In this document: piece by piece, positions 61,926-64,000 of the stretch | How the letters are laid out: the number at the start of each line of letters is the position of its first letter | Numbering within the stretch: the stretch's first letter is position 1 | From: Liolophura sinensis | Taxonomy: Eukaryota; Mollusca; Polyplacophora; Chitonida; Chitonidae | NCBI RefSeq assembly: GCF_032854445.1 | Contig: NC_088295.1 | Location: 78,582,028 to 78,646,027, forward strand | Direction: 5' to 3' | Length of the DNA: 64,000 bases | Notes under the pieces: model-generated | Told to the model about the DNA's origin: nothing | Seen by the model: only the letters and a program-made list of their open reading frames with translations | Database searches by the model: none | Position numbers and translations under genes: made by a program

Positions 61926-62611
61926 TAGATAAATATCTCGAAATATGAGTTCATTTAAATTAAGTTCTATTTCTGCCCTTTAGTCTTTAGCTTCAGTGCA
62001 CTTTCAGAGTTAACAAAAATACTTACTTACTCTTAAATACTCTTACTTTTTGCCAATTATAAATTTATGTACTATATGTCTACTATCTGTTCAGTTAATT
62101 GTTTATCAAAATGCAATTTAATCAAACTGATAACGGGTTTATCTCATTCTGTCAAACCTACAGTCCGAGTACATTGACTATACTTGGTTGAGACATATTT
62201 GGAAACACTGCATATAATCACGGCTGTTCAATGGCAAAGCAGGGTTCTGACAGGGTTCAATTTCACACATTATTTTTTTTTCTGTATATAAAACACAATG
62301 ATGAACCTCAGTATCTACATTATCTGTTGAGCGGATAAGAATTTGTTTATTTACTTATTTACATTTGTTTAAAATTCACATTAAGTATGAAAATTTATCA
62401 CACTAAAATAACTTAAAAGGTAATGAAAATTTGGAGCCACCGATAATGGCATACATGCAAATACTCTTCCATGCCTCACCCCTTAGCTCCTGCAGGTGAG
62501 ACTCCAGTCAGTGCCCGTCTCAACAAATACAATTCTTTTGCTGATACTCATTTCAGTGAAGAGAATAAAGCTGATAAACTACAAGACTTATGTTAATCCT
62601 TCTTCACTTAC

Positions 62612-62763
62612 CGGAAGCCCAATCGTGTTGAGATATATAACACCTTAGCACGAAAGAAATGTCTAACATCCACAGCAAACAGCACTGTTTACGTTGTCGT
62701 CAAGTGGCCATCTTCCTTCAGTTCTCAATATGCGCACGCGTGGATGTTAACGGAAGTGACGTC
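62612..62763. promoter_or_regulatory. Promoter-like motif cluster of the DZANK1-like gene
   Basis: A minus-strand donor CTTCCG|GTAAGT ends a probable 5' UTR exon at 62612. Upstream of it lie a YY1-type AAGATGGCCA (62714-62705, minus), an NRF1-type TGCGCACGCG (62731-62740), an ETS site CGGAAGTG (62751-62758) and a CRE-like TGACGTC (62757-62763). Confidence 0.55.
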
Positions 62764-63242
62764 TGGAAATTCCTTTTCCCATCTCATTGGGGTTTCTGAC
62801 TCAAGCGGACAGCTTACAGGTGAGAAAAAAGTGTGTGAATATCACATAATTTTGAAGCCATCTACCGCCAAAGAATCGTGTTTCTTGTAGAAAAGGATTT
62901 TTTAAAAACAGGTTGTTATCTGAACCAACAATATAAGTCGACTGGCAGAGAAAACACGGGAGCAACATCCGGTACTTCAAATAACCACGTTGTGATCCAA
63001 ACAAGATGTCTGTTTCTCGAGAGGGTTGTGTTTTCTCTTGTATTGAAAACGAGTGTTCGTACTTACTCAAGATAAAACACTGTGTTTACCAAACGAGTTT
63101 ATCAGACCCCTCGATGTAGAAGTAATGGCATCGTAAATCCCACGTGTTGTGTGTCACGGAGGCGGGAAGTTCATCAGGCATGTTTCCACTACTCTAGTTA
63201 TCAGCAGTTTTCTGAGGGTGTTGTAAAGCAGAGGCTGCTTTG

Positions 63243-63294
63243 ATGTTTCCATTGACAGTGGTTAAACTCTTTGTCAGAAGCTCATTGCGAAAAG
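63243..63294 (+). CDS. Possible first coding exon of a + strand gene, presequence-like
   Basis: ATG at 63243 opens MFPLTVVKLFVRSSLRK, which is basic and hydrophobic with no acidic residues, as in mitochondrial presequences. A GT donor follows at 63295 (AAAAG|GTATTT), phase 1. No downstream exon is visible before the window ends, so this is weak. Confidence 0.22.
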
Positions 63295-64000
63295 GTATTT
63301 TGTGAACTGACATACTACTAGTCTTATACAAATGATATGGTTCTGTGTTGTATAGTTTTGATTGTACACAGTTTTACCTCCAGCTTATTGTAGCTGAGGG
63401 AAAACTGCCGTTGCAACCATTATAAGTCGAAGACATCGATCCCCGTCAAACTTTTCTTCTGTTATGCACAGCTCTTTGAAGCTTATGAAATCCTTTGTTT
63501 TGAAAAAGCCAAGTCGGACAGCATGGAAAGCTTGTGATAAATACTGTGCATGGAACTCAGTTTCCTGTGAACTAACCCCAGCATGATAAGTCCTTCAGCA
63601 CATACCTAAACTGTAGCCGTCATTAATAGCAAAAATTTGAGATTGTTCAAAATATTGGCAGTTATAAAGACCAGGGTAATATTTATGTGCAGCGTTCTAC
63701 ATCATTACTCAGGTTGATTCATTCATGTTTCCCTGACGAGACACTTTTCAGATGTTGTCCAGGTGACAAAAGCATGTGACTCACACACATTCACATTCAA
63801 TCCTCACAATGTTCGCCTGGCTTAAAAGATGTCTGAAAACGACATCCCTGGCACATAATACTGCTCAGAAATCTCACATATGACAAACTTGCCAGAAACT
63901 AGATTAAGATCTTATATACTCTGTTTTTCTCTGTGTGCAAATTGAACATCTCCCCTTTCAATTTTCAATTGGGGGGAATGACATCCGAATGCATTTGGAA
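63295..64000. other. Window end, no supported exon
   Basis: The sequence is AT-rich with no exon or repeat that I can support. Confidence 0.35.

Overview
The window is nuclear genomic DNA of an animal. Genes are split by short GT-AG introns with consistent phases, the sequence is AT-rich, and at least a dozen copies or fragments of one tRNA-derived SINE are present. The SINE type (pol III A/B boxes, a conserved core, an AAATAAATA tail) is widespread in molluscs and other lophotrochozoans, so a mollusc-like animal is the best guess. All gene models were built by eye from splice signals, phase continuity and remembered family features. No alignment was run.

Layout. 1-2.8 kb (+): the last two exons of a Ly6/uPAR (quiver-like) three-finger, probably GPI-anchored, protein. 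6.2-12.2 kb (-): a five-exon gene for a 573-residue Lys/Ala-rich protein that I do not recognise, with a possible untranslated first exon near 16.7 kb. 12.9-23.8 kb: no convincing gene, only minisatellites and repeats. 23.8-29.0 kb (-): a complete 8-exon mitochondrial poly(A) polymerase gene (MTPAP, 578 aa). 29.3-42.0 kb (+): a U6 terminal uridylyltransferase / Star-PAP gene (TUT1, about 914 aa), head-to-head with MTPAP across 365 bp. The two are paralogues that share several intron positions. 43.8-54.7 kb (-): a gene for an eight-repeat annexin, two annexin cores joined by a linker, with the same exon lengths in both halves. 55.2-61.5 kb (-): a compact 368-aa relative of DZANK1 without zinc ribbons or ankyrin repeats, with a promoter-like motif cluster near 62.7 kb. 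A possible first exon of a further + strand gene lies at 63.24 kb.

The most unusual signal is in the TUT1 introns. Three separate tandem arrays are amplified copies of the gene's own exon-intron junctions: a 34-bp unit from the exon 3 donor, an 81-bp unit (about 17 copies) from the acceptor and first bases of the catalytic exon, and a 28-bp unit from the exon 7 donor. A 131-bp duplication of a donor occurs in the unrecognised gene as well. The window thus carries several self-templated arrays of decoy splice sites, which I have not seen described for these genes.

Other notable items are a GC-AG intron in the annexin gene, two TIR-bounded non-autonomous elements, a young SINE with a perfect 14-bp target-site duplication, a SINE with a tandemly doubled pol III head, and a 22-nt inverted copy of an annexin exon-donor junction.
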